This document shows positions 1 to 9,913 of a stretch of DNA of 64,000 nucleotides, in pieces; position 1 is the first letter of the stretch, and each line of letters begins with the position of its first letter. The DNA is from Paracidovorax valerianellae (GTDB taxonomy: Bacteria; Pseudomonadota; Gammaproteobacteria; Burkholderiales; Burkholderiaceae_C). The position numbers were made by a program, and so were the translations under genes. The notes under the pieces were generated by a model. The model searched no databases. It worked only from the letters and a program-made list of their open reading frames with translations, and was not told the DNA's origin. The stretch covers positions 477,713 to 541,712 of the forward strand of contig NZ_FMZC01000003.1 in assembly GCF_900102625.1 (NCBI RefSeq), in the 5' to 3' direction.

Positions 1-2087
1 CAAAACACGCGCGCCCGGTGCTCGTAATCGTTGAACATATCGAAACTGGCACAGGCGGGCGACATCAGCACCGCATCGCCGCCATGGGCGCGCTGCGTGG
101 CCAGGGCCACGGCCTCGGGCAGGGTCTGCGCGTCCAGCATTGCCACGCCCGCATCGCGCAGGGCAGCGCGGATCTGCGGCGCATCGCGGCCGATCAGCAC
201 CACCGCACGGGCATAGCGGGAAACGGGCGGGGCCAGGGGCGAAAAGTCCTGCCCCTTGCCCTCGCCGCCCAGAATGACGACCAGCCGGCGCTCGGCCCCC
301 AGGCCCGTCAACGCGGCCACGGTGGCGCCCACGTTCGTGCCCTTGCTGTCGTCGAAATATTCCACGTCGCCGATGAGCCCGATGGGCTCCACCCGGTGCG
401 GCTCGCCACGGTATTCGCGCAGGCCGTACAGCATCGGACCCAGCGCGCAGCCCGCCGCCTGGGCCAGCGCCAGCGCGGCCAGGGCGTTCACGGCGTTGTG
501 GCGGCCGCGGATGCGCAGCGCATCGGCCGGCATGAGGCGCTGGATGTACAGCTCTTCGTCCTGCACGCGCGAACGCCGCGCGGTTTCGTCGGCCTCCTGG
601 GCGCGCACGAGCCAGGCCATGCCGTTCACGATCTCCAGGCCGAAATCACCGGGGCGCTGGGGCATGTCGCCGCCGAACGTGACGTGCGGGCGCACCTGCA
701 CCTTGGGTGGCTTCTGGCGCGATGCCGGCTTGGCGACGGCCCCACCGGATGACAGGCTGCCGGCGCTGGCGCCGGCCAGCATGCCCATGACTTCCGGGTC
801 TTCGCGGTTGAGCAGCATCAGCCCGCTCTGGCCGAAGATGCGCGCCTTAGCCGCGGCGTAGGCGGCCAGGCTGCCGTGCCAGTCCAGGTGGTCCTGCGTG
901 ATGTTGAGCACCGCTGCGGCCGTGGGCTCGAAGCCCGTCACGCCGTCAAGCTGAAAGCTCGACAGTTCCAGCACCCAGACTTCGGGCAGCGTGTCCGCAT
1001 CGATGTGCTGGCCCAGCGTATCCAGCAGGGTTGGGCCGATGTTTCCGGCCACCGCCACGGTCTTGCCGGCGCAGTCCACCAGCTTCCCGGTGAGGGACGT
1101 CACGGTGGTCTTGCCGTTGGTGCCGCTGATGGCCAGCACCGCCGGCGCGTAGCCGTGCGATGCGCGCAGATCGCGCAGCGCCATGGCGAACAGGGCCAGC
1201 TCGCCTTCAAAGGGAATGCCACGTGCCTGCGCCGCGCCCGACAGGGCGGCCAGCGTGGCGGGGGCCAAGCCGGGCGAGCGGTAGATCGCGTGCGGCGCAC
1301 GGCCTTCGATCAATTGCTCGTCGAACGCACCGGCCACGAAGCGCACCTGGGGCAGTTCGGCATGCAAAGTGCCGCGCTGCGGCGGCGCTTCGCGGGTGTC
1401 GGCCACGGTCACTTCGGCGCCGCAGCGCACGCACCAGCGCGCCATGGCCAGGCCCGACGCGCCCAGGCCGAGGATGAGAATGTTCTGGCCCTGCAGCGGC
1501 GCCATGTTTTCGCCGGGCCGGCCGAGGGGAGCCGGAGCAGTGTCGCCATTACCTTCGGCATCGGCTGCAGGAGCGGCGCCCTCAACGGACACTTCGGTAT
1601 CGGCGGGGGCGGCATCGGCGCCGGCAGCACCGGGCGCTGCCGCTTTGCGCGGATCGGGAGCGGCCACGTCAGCGAAGATCTGCGCCACGAAAGCAGCGGC
1701 GGCCGCCGCGGCGGACACGGCAGGAGCCGTCATGCCGGCGAGCGCCTGCGCCATGCGGTCGTCGGCGGGCGCTGGCGAAGGCGGTGCCACGAGGGCTGCG
1801 TCCGTCGCCGTCGCCTCCGGCAGCATGGCTTCAACCACCGCAGATGTTTCGGGCGGTTCTGGCAGTTCCGTGGGCTCGTGCAGGCCAGCCGCTTCGGCAG
1901 AACTTGCCGGGGCCAGTGCCTCGGGGGCGGCCGGGGCTGGCGCCTGCCAATCGTCCGGCGTGCCCGGCACATCCTTTTCCGGCGCTTCCTCCCAACGCGC
2001 AGGCGCAGCCACCCCTTCGCCGGGGCCGGTGGCGCCCTGCGGCAGGCCGGGCGCCTCGCCAGGAAGAAGGGGATCGTGCGGGTTCAT
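1..2087 (-). CDS. murD: UDP-N-acetylmuramoyl-L-alanine--D-glutamate ligase MurD, 3' end outside the window
   Basis: Cytoplasmic ATP-dependent ligase that adds D-glutamate to UDP-MurNAc-L-Ala in peptidoglycan synthesis. The MurD core begins near residue 195 ([14 protein letters not shown]), followed by the ATP-binding motif [23 protein letters not shown] and the C-terminal motif [12 protein letters not shown]. The last visible residues are near [14 protein letters not shown], so only a few C-terminal residues are cut off. The start at 2087 overlaps the mraY stop as ATGA, the same coupling used along this cluster. It gives about 194 extra residues rich in Ala, Pro and Glu that typical MurD lacks. 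An internal ATG at 1505 would give a conventional length. I read the frame from 2087 to 1505 codon by codon and found no stop. Confidence 0.93.
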   Translation of the reverse strand, partial: MNPHDPLLPGEAPGLPQGATGPGEGVAAPARWEEAPEKDVPGTPDDWQAPAPAAPEALAPASSAEAAGLHEPTELPEPPETSAVVEAMLPEATATDAALVAPPSPAPADDRMAQALAGMTAPAVSAAAAAAAFVAQIFADVAAPDPRKAAAPGAAGADAAPADTEVSVEGAAPAADAEGNGDTAPAPLGRPGENMAPLQGQNILILGLGASGLAMARWCVRCGAEVTVADTREAPPQRGTLHAELPQVRFVAGAFDEQLIEGRAPHAIYRSPGLAPATLAALSGAAQARGIPFEGELALFAMALRDLRASHGYAPAVLAISGTNGKTTVTSLTGKLVDCAGKTVAVAGNIGPTLLDTLGQHIDADTLPEVWVLELSSFQLDGVTGFEPTAAAVLNITQDHLDWHGSLAAYAAAKARIFGQSGLMLLNREDPEVMGMLAGASAGSLSSGGAVAKPASRQKPPKVQVRPHVTFGGDMPQRPGDFGLEIVNGMAWLVRAQEADETARRSRVQDEELYIQRLMPADALRIRGRHNAVNALAALALAQAAGCALGPMLYGLREYRGEPHRVEPIGLIGDVEYFDDSKGTNVGATVAALTGLGAERRLVVILGGEGKGQDFSPLAPPVSRYARAVVLIGRDAPQIRAALRDAGVAMLDAQTLPEAVALATQRAHGGDAVLMSPACASFDMFNDYEHRARVF

Positions 2088-3262
2088 CGCAGCTTCAGCG
2101 TGGTCAGGCCGATAAGGCACAGCAGCATGGTGATGATCCAGAAGCGCACGACCACCTGCGTTTCCTTCCAGCCGCTCTTTTCGAAATGGTGGTGCAGCGG
2201 CGCCATCTTGAGCAGCCGGCGGCCCTGGCCGTAGCGCTTCTTGGTGTACTTGAACCACGCCACCTGCAGCATCACCGAGAGCGCCTCGACCACGAAGATG
2301 CCGCCCATGATGGCCAGCACGATCTCCTGGCGCACGATCACCGCAATGGTGCCCAGTGCGCCGCCGAGCGCCAGCGCGCCCACGTCGCCCATGAACACCT
2401 GGGCCGGATGGGTGTTGAACCACAGGAAGGCCAAGCCGGCCCCTGCCATGGCCGAGCAGAAGATCAGCAACTCGCCCGCGCCGGCGATGTGTGGGAACAG
2501 CAGGTACTTGGAATACACGGTGCTGCCGGCCACGTAGGCGAACAGCCCCAGCGCCGAGCCCACCATCACCACCGGCATGATCGCCAGCCCGTCGAGGCCG
2601 TCGGTCAGGTTGACGGCGTTGCTCGACCCCACGATCACGAGGTAGGTCAGGATCACGAAGCCCAGCACGCCCAGCGGGTAGCTCACTTCCTTGAAGAACG
2701 GCACCAGCAGCCCGGCCTGTGGCGGCAGGTCCAGCGAGAAGCCGGACTGCACCCAGGTGATGAACAGCTCGAACACGCGCGAATTGGAGTTCTCGGAAAT
2801 GCTGAACACCAGGTACAGCGCGGCCAGCAGGCCGATGATGGATTGCCAGAAATACTTTTCGCGCGAACGCATGCCTTCCGGGTCCTTGCGCACCACCTTG
2901 CGCCAGTCGTCCACCCAGCCGATGGCGCCGAAGCCCAGCGTCACGGCCAGCACGATCCACACGAAGCGGTTGGACAGGTCGAACCACAGCAGCGTCGAGA
3001 TGGCGATGGCGCCCAAGATCAGCACGCCGCCCATGGTCGGTGTGCCGCTCTTGGACAGGTGCGACTCCATCGCATAGCCACGGATGGGCTGGCCGATCTT
3101 GAGCGAGGTGAGCATGCGGATCACCTTCGGGCCGGCGACCAGGCCGATCACCAGCGCCGTGAGCGCGGCCATCACCGCACGGAACGTGAGGTACTGGAAC
3201 ACCCGGAAGAATCCGAATTCCGGCGACAGGCCCTGCAGCCACTGCGACAACATCAGCAGCAT
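2084..3262 (-). CDS. mraY: phospho-N-acetylmuramoyl-pentapeptide transferase MraY
   Basis: Integral membrane enzyme that moves phospho-MurNAc-pentapeptide from UDP to undecaprenyl phosphate, making lipid I. It has 392 residues, against about 360 in E. coli. Family signatures are clear: [58 protein letters not shown] and the end [19 protein letters not shown]. The ATG at 3262 (MLLMLSQWL) aligns with the usual N-terminus. A second ATG at 3253 overlaps the murF stop. It overlaps murF upstream and murD downstream, consistent with translational coupling. Confidence 0.97.
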   Translation of the reverse strand: MLLMLSQWLQGLSPEFGFFRVFQYLTFRAVMAALTALVIGLVAGPKVIRMLTSLKIGQPIRGYAMESHLSKSGTPTMGGVLILGAIAISTLLWFDLSNRFVWIVLAVTLGFGAIGWVDDWRKVVRKDPEGMRSREKYFWQSIIGLLAALYLVFSISENSNSRVFELFITWVQSGFSLDLPPQAGLLVPFFKEVSYPLGVLGFVILTYLVIVGSSNAVNLTDGLDGLAIMPVVMVGSALGLFAYVAGSTVYSKYLLFPHIAGAGELLIFCSAMAGAGLAFLWFNTHPAQVFMGDVGALALGGALGTIAVIVRQEIVLAIMGGIFVVEALSVMLQVAWFKYTKKRYGQGRRLLKMAPLHHHFEKSGWKETQVVVRFWIITMLLCLIGLTTLKLR

Positions 3263-4671
3263 GTGGCGCCCCCGCGTGCGTTCTTCATTGCGTCCGCACG
3301 GGCTTCCAGCGCCTGCACCACCTGCTCCATCTTCATGAACCGAGATCCCTTCACCAGCACGCTGCCCACCTGGGGCAGGGCTTGCTGTACCGCTGCGAGC
3401 AGCGATGCCATGTCGTCGAAATGCCGCGCATCCGGCCCGTAGGCCTGCGCGGCGTGAGTGCTGAGCGCGCCCAGCGCGAACAGCCCGCCGATGCCGCTGG
3501 CGCGCGCCTGGGCGCCCGCCTCGGCATGGAATTGAGGCCCCTGCTCGCCCACCTCGCCCATGTCGCCCAGCACCAGCAACTGCGGGCCGGGCAAGCCAGC
3601 CAGCACGTCGATGGCGGCGCGCATGGAATCGGGGTTGGCGTTGTAGGTGTCGTCCACGGCCGTGACCACGCGCCCATCGTGCGGAACGCTGAAGGCGCGC
3701 GATCTCCCCTTGACCGGCACGAAGACCGAAAGCCCGCGCGCCACGGCGTCGAGTGGCACTCCGGCGGCCAGGGCACAGGCGGTGGCGGCCAGCGCATTGG
3801 TCACGTTGTGCATGCCGGCGATGCGCAGCGTGACATCGAAGCCGCCCTGCGGCGTTTCGATGCGGGCGCGCCAGGCGCTGCCTTCCCACTGCGCGGCGGT
3901 GCAGCGCACATCGGCATCGCCCGCACCAAAGGTGACGCAGCGGCGCCCCGCGGCCAGTTGCCGCCACAGCGCGGTATAGGTGTCGCCCTCAGGGAACACA
4001 GCCACGCCGTCGGCAGGCAGCGCCGCGATGGACGCTCCGTTTTCCTCGGCCACGGCCTGCACCGTGTGCATGAATTCAAGGTGCTCGCGCTGCGCGTTGT
4101 TGACCAGCGCGACCGTGGGGCGAGCCAAGCCGGCCAGGTAGGCGATCTCGCCCGGGTGATTCATGCCCAGCTCGATGACCGCCGCCTCGTGCGCGGCGTT
4201 CAGGCGCAGCAGCATCAGCGGCACGCCGATGTCGTTGTTGAAGTTGCCTTGCGTGGCAAAGGCGGCCGGGCCTTTCCAGGCCTGCAGCACCGCCGCGATC
4301 ATTTGCGTCACCGTGGTCTTGCCGTTGCTGCCCGTCACCCCGATGAGCGGCAGACGGAACTGCGCGCGCCAGCCGGCGGCGAGGGCGCCAAGCGACTGCA
4401 GCGTATCGGGCACCTCGATGCCGGGCAGGCCCGCCGCATCGACACCGGCATGCGCCACGGCGGCGGCCGCGCCGGCAGCGCGCGCATCGGCCAGAAAAGC
4501 ATTGGCGTCGTAGCGCTCGCCCTTGAGCGCGACGAACAGATCGCCGGCCTGCAGCGTGCGCGTGTCGGTGTGCACGCGGGACAGGGGCATGCCGCCCTCG
4601 CCCACCAGCCGGGCCGCGGGCACGCGTGCCTGGATGAAGGCCAGCGCCTGCTGCAGCGTCATCATGCCCAT
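3253..4671 (-). CDS. murF: UDP-N-acetylmuramoyl-tripeptide--D-alanyl-D-alanine ligase MurF
   Basis: Adds D-Ala-D-Ala to the UDP-MurNAc-tripeptide, completing the cytoplasmic peptidoglycan precursor. It has 472 residues, with the Mur-ligase P-loop [14 protein letters not shown] near residue 113, then [13 protein letters not shown] and the C-terminal signature [16 protein letters not shown]. The start is at 4671 (MGMMTLQ). The ATG at 4665 overlaps the murE stop as ATGA and is equally possible. It lies between murE and mraY with overlaps on both sides. Confidence 0.96.
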   Translation of the reverse strand: MGMMTLQQALAFIQARVPAARLVGEGGMPLSRVHTDTRTLQAGDLFVALKGERYDANAFLADARAAGAAAAVAHAGVDAAGLPGIEVPDTLQSLGALAAGWRAQFRLPLIGVTGSNGKTTVTQMIAAVLQAWKGPAAFATQGNFNNDIGVPLMLLRLNAAHEAAVIELGMNHPGEIAYLAGLARPTVALVNNAQREHLEFMHTVQAVAEENGASIAALPADGVAVFPEGDTYTALWRQLAAGRRCVTFGAGDADVRCTAAQWEGSAWRARIETPQGGFDVTLRIAGMHNVTNALAATACALAAGVPLDAVARGLSVFVPVKGRSRAFSVPHDGRVVTAVDDTYNANPDSMRAAIDVLAGLPGPQLLVLGDMGEVGEQGPQFHAEAGAQARASGIGGLFALGALSTHAAQAYGPDARHFDDMASLLAAVQQALPQVGSVLVKGSRFMKMEQVVQALEARADAMKNARGGATCC

Positions 4672-6179
4672 GCGCGGCCTCCGCGGGCGGCCAGGGCCGT
4701 CTGGGCATGGCCCATGTCGGAGAATGGCCGGCGTTCGCCTGCCACCTCCTGGTAGTCCTCATGGCCCTTGCCGGCGATCAGCACGACATCGCGGGGACCG
4801 GCCTCGGCCAACGCCATCGCGATGGCGGCGGCGCGGTCGACCTCGGCGCGCACGGTGCGCCCGGCCACGGTGCCCTGCAGCACTTCATGAATGATGTCCG
4901 CCGGCACTTCGCCGCGCGGGTTGTCGCTGGTGACGATGACCGCGTCGGCACGCTGCTGGGCGATGGCACCCATCAGCGGCCGCTTGGCGCGGTCGCGGCT
5001 TCCGCCGCAGCCGAACACGCACCACAGCCGCCCGCCGCGCTCGGCCGCGATGGGGCGCAGCGCCTGCAGCGCCTGGTCGAGCGCATCGGGCGTGTGGGCG
5101 TAGTCCACGGCCACCAGGGGCTGGTGCGGCAAGTGGATCTGCTCCATGCGGCCCGGCACCGGCGAGAGCTGCGCGCAGGCATACAGCGCGTGCTCCAGCG
5201 GCACGCCGAGCGCGCGCAAGGTGGCCAGCACCAGCAGCAGGTTGCTGACGTTGTAGTGCCCGACCAGCCGGGTTTGCAGCACATGGCTCTGCGAGCCTTC
5301 CGCCACGGTGAACGACAGGCCACCATCGCCCCAGGCGATGTCCCGCGCCTGCAGCCTGGCCGGCCCTTTCAAAGAAACGCTCCACAGGTCCAGCGGTTGC
5401 TGGGACAGCGCCTCGTGCAGTTCGGCGCCGCGCAGATCGTCGGTGTTCACCACCGCGATCTGCAGCCCGGGCCATTCGAACAGCGTGCTCTTGGCCTGCC
5501 AGTAGGCCGCCATGCTGGGGTGGTAGTCGAGGTGATCCTGCGTGAAATTGGTGAACAGGGCGGCGCGCACCCGCGTGCCCGTCAGGCGGTGCTCCGCCAG
5601 GCCGATGGACGATGCCTCGATCGCACAGGCCACATGGCCTTCCTTGGCGAAGTGGGCGAAAGCGCGCTGCAGGCGCACGGGGTCGGGCGTGGTGAGGCCG
5701 GTGGATTCGAGCGTGGGCGGAACGCCGGCGCCGAGGGTGCCGATGAGCGCACAGCCCCCCTGGGCGAGCAGTTCGTTGCGCGACAGCAGGTTGAGCGCGT
5801 CCGCCAGCCACCAGCTCACGCTCGTCTTGCCGTTGGTGCCGGTCACGGCCAGCACATCGAGCGAATGCGTGGGGTGGCCAAACCATTCGGCCGCCAGGCT
5901 GCCGGTGACCGCTTTCAGACCGCGCAGCGCAGCCACCGGCGCGTCGCCGAAGTGGAAGGATTCGATGCCCTCGTGCTCGACCAGGCAGGCCACGGCGCCG
6001 CGGGCCAGCGCATCGCCCACATGGGCGCGGCCGTCGGTGGCGGCTCCAGGCCAGGCGATGAAACCGTCGCCGGGCTGGATCAACCGGCTGTCGGTCTGCA
6101 GCGTGCCGGCCACACGGGCGGCCAGCCATTGCACGGCGTCGTGCACGGAGGTGAGCAACGGGGTCGTCGTTGTCGTCAT
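4662..6179 (-). CDS. murE: UDP-MurNAc-L-alanyl-D-glutamate--2,6-diaminopimelate ligase MurE
   Basis: Adds meso-diaminopimelate to UDP-MurNAc-L-Ala-D-Glu. It has 505 residues. The P-loop GTNGKTS is at 114-120, the likely carbamylated lysine is K230 in YWQAKSTLF, and the substrate-selecting motif DNPR is at 419-422. In this family DNPR marks meso-DAP rather than lysine specificity, which fits a Gram-negative wall. The ATG at 6179 overlaps the ftsI stop as ATGA. A much longer frame upstream is only a shadow of ftsI. The window also encodes DapF, which supplies meso-DAP. Confidence 0.97.
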   Translation of the reverse strand: MTTTTTPLLTSVHDAVQWLAARVAGTLQTDSRLIQPGDGFIAWPGAATDGRAHVGDALARGAVACLVEHEGIESFHFGDAPVAALRGLKAVTGSLAAEWFGHPTHSLDVLAVTGTNGKTSVSWWLADALNLLSRNELLAQGGCALIGTLGAGVPPTLESTGLTTPDPVRLQRAFAHFAKEGHVACAIEASSIGLAEHRLTGTRVRAALFTNFTQDHLDYHPSMAAYWQAKSTLFEWPGLQIAVVNTDDLRGAELHEALSQQPLDLWSVSLKGPARLQARDIAWGDGGLSFTVAEGSQSHVLQTRLVGHYNVSNLLLVLATLRALGVPLEHALYACAQLSPVPGRMEQIHLPHQPLVAVDYAHTPDALDQALQALRPIAAERGGRLWCVFGCGGSRDRAKRPLMGAIAQQRADAVIVTSDNPRGEVPADIIHEVLQGTVAGRTVRAEVDRAAAIAMALAEAGPRDVVLIAGKGHEDYQEVAGERRPFSDMGHAQTALAARGGRAWA

Positions 6180-7921
6180 AGCGATTCCTCCACGGTATTG
6201 GCCACGATCTGCGGCTTGACGGCCATGTCGGGCTGCACGCCCATCATGCGAAGGGTCTGCTGCACGACGGCGCTGAACACCGGCGCGGCCACCGCGCCCC
6301 CGTAGAACACCCCGTTGCTGGGTTCGTCGATCATCACGGCGACGATGATGCGCGGCTTGTCGATCGGGGCCATGCCGGTGAACCATGCGCGGTACTTGCC
6401 CGAGGCGTAGCTCTTGCCCACCTGCTTGCGCGCGGTGCCGGACTTGCCGCCCACCGAGTAGCCCACGGTCTGCGCCTGCTGGCCCGTGCCGCCGGGCCCA
6501 GCAGCCATCTGCAGCATCTTGCGCACCTGATCGGCCGTGCGCTCGGAAAACACGGGCACGCCCACAGCCGGCGCGCTCGACTTCAGCATGGTCGCCGGGA
6601 TGATCTGGCCGCCGTTGGCGAACACGGTGTACGAGCGCGCCATCTGCAGCAGGCTGGCCGAGAGGCCGTAGCCGTACGACATGGTGGCCTGCTCCACCGG
6701 GCGCCAGGTCTTGTAGGGCCGCAGGCGGCCGCTCACGACACCGGGAAAGTGGATTTGCGGCTTCTGCCCGAAGCCGGCCGCCGAGAAGGTCTCCCACATC
6801 TCGCGCGCCGGCATCTGCATGGCGATCTTGGTGGTGCCCACGTTGCTGGACTTCTGGATCACGCCCTCGACCGTGAGCACGCCGTAGTTGTGCGTGTCGG
6901 AGATGGTCGAGCCCGTGATCGTCACGCGACCGGGGTTGGTGTCGACGATGGTCTCGGGCCGCACGCGGCCGGTTTCCAGCGCCAGGCCGATGGTGAACGG
7001 CTTCATGGTCGAGCCGGGCTCGAACACATCGGTGAGCGCGCGGTTGCGCAGCTGCTCGCCGGTGAGGTTCTGGCGCTTGTCGGGCACGTAGCTGGGGTAG
7101 TTGGCCAGCGCCAGCAGTTCGCCCGTGTGCGCGTCGATCACCACCACGCTGCCGGCCTTGGCCTTGTGCAGCGCCACCTGGTCGCGAAGCTTCTGGTAGG
7201 CGAAGAACTGCACCTTGCTGTCGATGGACAGTTGCATGTCCTGCCCGTCCACCGGCGGCACCTCGGCGCCCACGCCTTCCACCACACGGCCCAGCCGGTC
7301 CTTGATGACGCGGCGCGAACCGGCCTTGCCCGCCAGTTGCTGGTCGAAGGCGAGCTCCATGCCCTCCTGGCCATGGTCTTCCACGTTGGTGAAGCCCACC
7401 ACGTGCGCGGCCGATTCGCCTTCGGGGTATTGGCGCTTGTATTCCTTGCGCTGGTAGATGCCCTTGATGTCGAGCGCGGCGATCTGCTGGCCGACTTCCC
7501 AATCGAGCTGGCGCTTGATCCAGACGAAGGTCTTGTCCTCGTCCGCGAGCTTGGTCTTGAGCGCGGGCAGCGGCATTTCCAGCAGCTTGGCCAGCTGCTG
7601 GAGCTTTTCACGCACCTCGGGCTTGTCCTGCTCGACGTCTTCCGGAATGGCCCAGATGCTGGCGGCGGGCACGCTGGAGGCGAGGATCAGGCCATTGCGG
7701 TCCACGATGCGCCCGCGGTTGGCGGGCAGCTCCAGCGTGCGAGCGAAACGCACTTCGCCCTGCCGCTGAAAGAATGCGTTGCCGAACACCTGCACGTAGG
7801 CCGCGCGGGCGCCCAGGCCCACGAAGCCCAGCGCCACCATGGCGACGATGAACTTGCTGCGCCAGACCGGCGTCTTGCTGGCCAGCAGCGGGCTGGAGGT
7901 GTAGTTCACGCTGCGGCTCAT
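6176..7921 (-). CDS. ftsI: division-specific peptidoglycan transpeptidase FtsI (PBP3)
   Basis: Inner-membrane class B penicillin-binding protein that cross-links septal peptidoglycan. It has 581 residues: a short cytoplasmic tail, one membrane anchor at about 24-44, a PBP dimerisation domain starting near RTLELPANRGRIVDRNG, and a transpeptidase domain. All three catalytic motifs are present: STMK at 304-307, SSN at 358-360 and KSGTA at 493-497. The start at 7921 overlaps the ftsL stop as ATGA, and its own stop overlaps the murE start in the same way. Confidence 0.97.
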   Translation of the reverse strand: MSRSVNYTSSPLLASKTPVWRSKFIVAMVALGFVGLGARAAYVQVFGNAFFQRQGEVRFARTLELPANRGRIVDRNGLILASSVPAASIWAIPEDVEQDKPEVREKLQQLAKLLEMPLPALKTKLADEDKTFVWIKRQLDWEVGQQIAALDIKGIYQRKEYKRQYPEGESAAHVVGFTNVEDHGQEGMELAFDQQLAGKAGSRRVIKDRLGRVVEGVGAEVPPVDGQDMQLSIDSKVQFFAYQKLRDQVALHKAKAGSVVVIDAHTGELLALANYPSYVPDKRQNLTGEQLRNRALTDVFEPGSTMKPFTIGLALETGRVRPETIVDTNPGRVTITGSTISDTHNYGVLTVEGVIQKSSNVGTTKIAMQMPAREMWETFSAAGFGQKPQIHFPGVVSGRLRPYKTWRPVEQATMSYGYGLSASLLQMARSYTVFANGGQIIPATMLKSSAPAVGVPVFSERTADQVRKMLQMAAGPGGTGQQAQTVGYSVGGKSGTARKQVGKSYASGKYRAWFTGMAPIDKPRIIVAVMIDEPSNGVFYGGAVAAPVFSAVVQQTLRMMGVQPDMAVKPQIVANTVEESL

Positions 7922-8253
7922 CGGCGCACGCTCCCGGAACCCGGCGTGGCCGGCACGGGCGCAGCCGTGGCGGCGGTGACGACGGGCGTGCCGTCGTCGG
8001 CCACGTACTGCGTGATGGCCGGGGTGGCCGTGCGCATCTGCAGGCGGTCGCGGGCGAGTTTCTCCACCCGCAGCGGCGTCGCCTGGGCGCGCTTTTCGAC
8101 CTGCAGGCGCTGGTGTTCGGTCTCCAGCCGGCGCGCCTCGGCCACCGCGCGGTCCAGCTCGGTGAACAGGCGGCGCGACTCGTACTGCATGTGCACGAGG
8201 TACAGCGCGCTGACCATCACGCCGAGCAGCAGCACCAGGCTCAGGCGCGTCAT
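7918..8253 (-). CDS. ftsL: cell division protein FtsL
   Basis: Small bitopic divisome protein that, with FtsB and FtsQ, helps activate septal wall synthesis by FtsW and FtsI. It has 111 residues: an N-terminal membrane segment ([20 protein letters not shown]), then a coiled-coil helix ([19 protein letters not shown]) and a low-complexity Ala/Pro/Thr tail. Sequence conservation in FtsL is low, so the call rests on topology and on the fixed position between rsmH and ftsI. Both gene junctions are ATGA overlaps. Confidence 0.9.
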   Translation of the reverse strand: MTRLSLVLLLGVMVSALYLVHMQYESRRLFTELDRAVAEARRLETEHQRLQVEKRAQATPLRVEKLARDRLQMRTATPAITQYVADDGTPVVTAATAAPVPATPGSGSVRR

Positions 8254-9182
8254 GCCGGCACCTCCGTGCGCTCGGCCACGCGCATCACAGCGCTGCGGGA
8301 GCGGGGATTGGCCTCGACTTCGGCCGCGCTGGGCTTGATGCGGTCGAGCGCTTTCAGGCGCATGGGCTGCGGCTGCGCGAACGGCGCGCGGCGGTCGAAC
8401 ACCTCTTTGGAATGCTGGGCGATGAACTGCTTGACGATGCGGTCTTCCAGCGAATGGAAGCTGATCACCACCAGCCGCCCGCCGGGCGCGAGCACCCGCA
8501 GACTGGCTTCTAGCGCCTGCTGGAGCTCTTCAAGCTCGGCGTTGATGAAAATCCGAAGAGCCTGAAAGGTGCGCGTTGCAGGGTTCTGGCCTGCTTCGCG
8601 GGTCTTGACCGAGCCAGCCACGAGTTGGGCCAGTTCAGCGGTGGTGGCAAGAGGGCCCCGTTCCTCGCGACGAGCAACAATCGCCTTTGCAATGGGGCCA
8701 GCAAACCGTTCTTCGCCGTAGTCACGTATCACCTCCGCAATCTGGCCGACCTCGGCCGTGGCCAGCCAATCGGCCACGCTTTCCCCGCGCGTGGTGTCCA
8801 TGCGCATGTCCAGCGGGCCATCGAAACGAAAGCTGAAGCCCCGGGCGGGGCTGTCGATCTGGGGCGAACTCACGCCCAGGTCCATGAGGATGCCGGCGGC
8901 GCTGCGCTCGGGCAGGTCGGCCAGGTGGCGAAATCCCTCGTGCCGAATGGAAAAACGCGCATCGGTGATGCGCGCTGCTTCTGCGATGGCCTCGGGGTCC
9001 TTGTCGAACGCCACGAGGCCTCCGCCCGGCCCTAGCCGATCCAGAATTTTTCGCGAATGCCCTCCGCGACCGAAGGTGGCGTCGATCCAGGTACCGGCAG
9101 GCGCCGGGCCGGCGCCGCCCAGCAAGGCGTCGACCGCCTCGCCCAGCAAGACCGTGGTGTGTTGCAGCGGTGCGTTCACCAT
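8250..9182 (-). CDS. rsmH: 16S rRNA (cytosine(1402)-N(4))-methyltransferase RsmH
   Basis: Methylates N4 of C1402 in the ribosomal decoding centre. It has 310 residues, opening with [14 protein letters not shown], then the SAM-binding stretch [44 protein letters not shown] and the C-terminal [15 protein letters not shown]. The ATG at 9182 lies 4 bases after the mraZ stop. Within the gene, roughly 8505-8760 uses codons such as ATA, CGT, GTT, CTA and CTT that are rare in the rest of the cluster. This may be a recombination patch or an extra constraint on the DNA. Confidence 0.96.
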   Translation of the reverse strand: MVNAPLQHTTVLLGEAVDALLGGAGPAPAGTWIDATFGRGGHSRKILDRLGPGGGLVAFDKDPEAIAEAARITDARFSIRHEGFRHLADLPERSAAGILMDLGVSSPQIDSPARGFSFRFDGPLDMRMDTTRGESVADWLATAEVGQIAEVIRDYGEERFAGPIAKAIVARREERGPLATTAELAQLVAGSVKTREAGQNPATRTFQALRIFINAELEELQQALEASLRVLAPGGRLVVISFHSLEDRIVKQFIAQHSKEVFDRRAPFAQPQPMRLKALDRIKPSAAEVEANPRSRSAVMRVAERTEVPA

Positions 9183-9186
9183 GGCC

Positions 9187-9615
9187 TCAGAAAGAAAAGT
9201 CCTGGAAAGCGGCCGGCATTTCGGCCTGCATCGCGACGGCTTCCTGCGCCTCGTAAGTCGCCTTGTCCCACAGTTCGAAGTGGTTGCCCATGCCGAGCAG
9301 CATGGTGTCCTTGGTGATGCCTGCGGCCTGGCGCAGTTCGGGCGAAACCAGCACCCGGCCGGTGCCGTCCATGTCCACGTCCATCGCGTTGCCCAGGAAG
9401 ATGCGCTTCCACCACTGGGCGGACATGGGGAGCTCGGCAATGCGTTCGCGGAATTTTTCCCATTCGGGGCGGGGGAACACCATGAGGCAGCCGTGCGGGT
9501 GCTTGGTGATGGTGAGTTGACCGTTCGCGGTGGCGGCGAGGACGTCACGATGCCGGGTAGGCACGGAAAGCCTCCCCTTTGCATCCAGACTCAGCGATGA
9601 CGCCCCTTGAAACAC
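9187..9615 (-). CDS. mraZ: transcriptional regulator MraZ
   Basis: First gene of the dcw cluster and, in the species studied, a DNA-binding autoregulator of it. It has 142 residues from the chosen GTG start, with two SpoVT/AbrB-like repeats: [15 protein letters not shown] at the N-terminus and [18 protein letters not shown] in the second half. The GTG at 9615 gives the usual opening (V/M)[13 protein letters not shown]. An ATG at 9684 would add 23 residues not typical of the family. The matching operator lies at 9672-9705, just upstream of the chosen start. Confidence 0.92.
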   Translation of the reverse strand: MFQGASSLSLDAKGRLSVPTRHRDVLAATANGQLTITKHPHGCLMVFPRPEWEKFRERIAELPMSAQWWKRIFLGNAMDVDMDGTGRVLVSPELRQAAGITKDTMLLGMGNHFELWDKATYEAQEAVAMQAEMPAAFQDFSF

Positions 9616-9671
9616 GGAATCGAACCCCAACTCGTTGTCGCGCCTGAACGCCCGGAATGGACGCACGAGGG

Positions 9672-9705
9672 CACTTTTCACCACTTAATTGCACTTTTTT
9701 GCACT
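9672..9705 (-). promoter_or_regulatory. MraZ operator: four AGTG repeats at 10-bp spacing
   Basis: On the minus strand AGTG occurs four times at exact 10-base intervals (plus-strand CACT at 9672, 9682, 9692 and 9702), in units such as AGTGCAAAAA and AGTGCAATTA. Tandem boxes of about 10 bp upstream of mraZ are the known binding architecture of MraZ, including AAAGTG-type boxes reported in Mycoplasma. The array sits between the predicted promoter and the GTG start, well placed for autoregulation. Confidence 0.75.
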
Positions 9706-9716
9706 GTAGCAGGAAA

Positions 9717-9745
9717 AAAATACCGAGCCCCGCCAGGTGCAACAA
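9717..9745 (-). promoter_or_regulatory. candidate promoter of the mra/dcw cluster
   Basis: On the minus strand TTGTTG (9745-9740) and TATTTT (9722-9717) are separated by exactly 17 bases. Transcription would begin next to the MraZ boxes. The hexamers are only moderate matches to sigma-70 consensus, so the position is a prediction. Confidence 0.45.
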
Positions 9746-9913
9746 AGTTTTGCAATGAAATCAACGACTTAGCACCGACAGTGCCAGTGGCGAATGCCCA
9801 AAATGCGTTATCGAATAAGCACTTAGGGCAGCCTGTGCAAGTGATACCTGAAGGGTTTCACCCAACCCGGAATCCCGCCAACGAACCGGGGGGCCACGCC
9901 GGCCCGGAATCTT

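Noticed and set aside
18..9600. Many long plus-strand open frames opposite the mra cluster
   Set aside because: They are antisense shadows of high-GC genes: His/Gln/Arg-rich, without family motifs, and exactly opposite well-identified proteins.
9781..9850. Possible seventh, degenerate copy of the dispersed repeat in the mraZ-hslU gap (AATAAGCACTTAGGGCAG)
   Set aside because: Only a short block resembles CACTAGGGC. The left core and the right arm are missing, so it was not counted.
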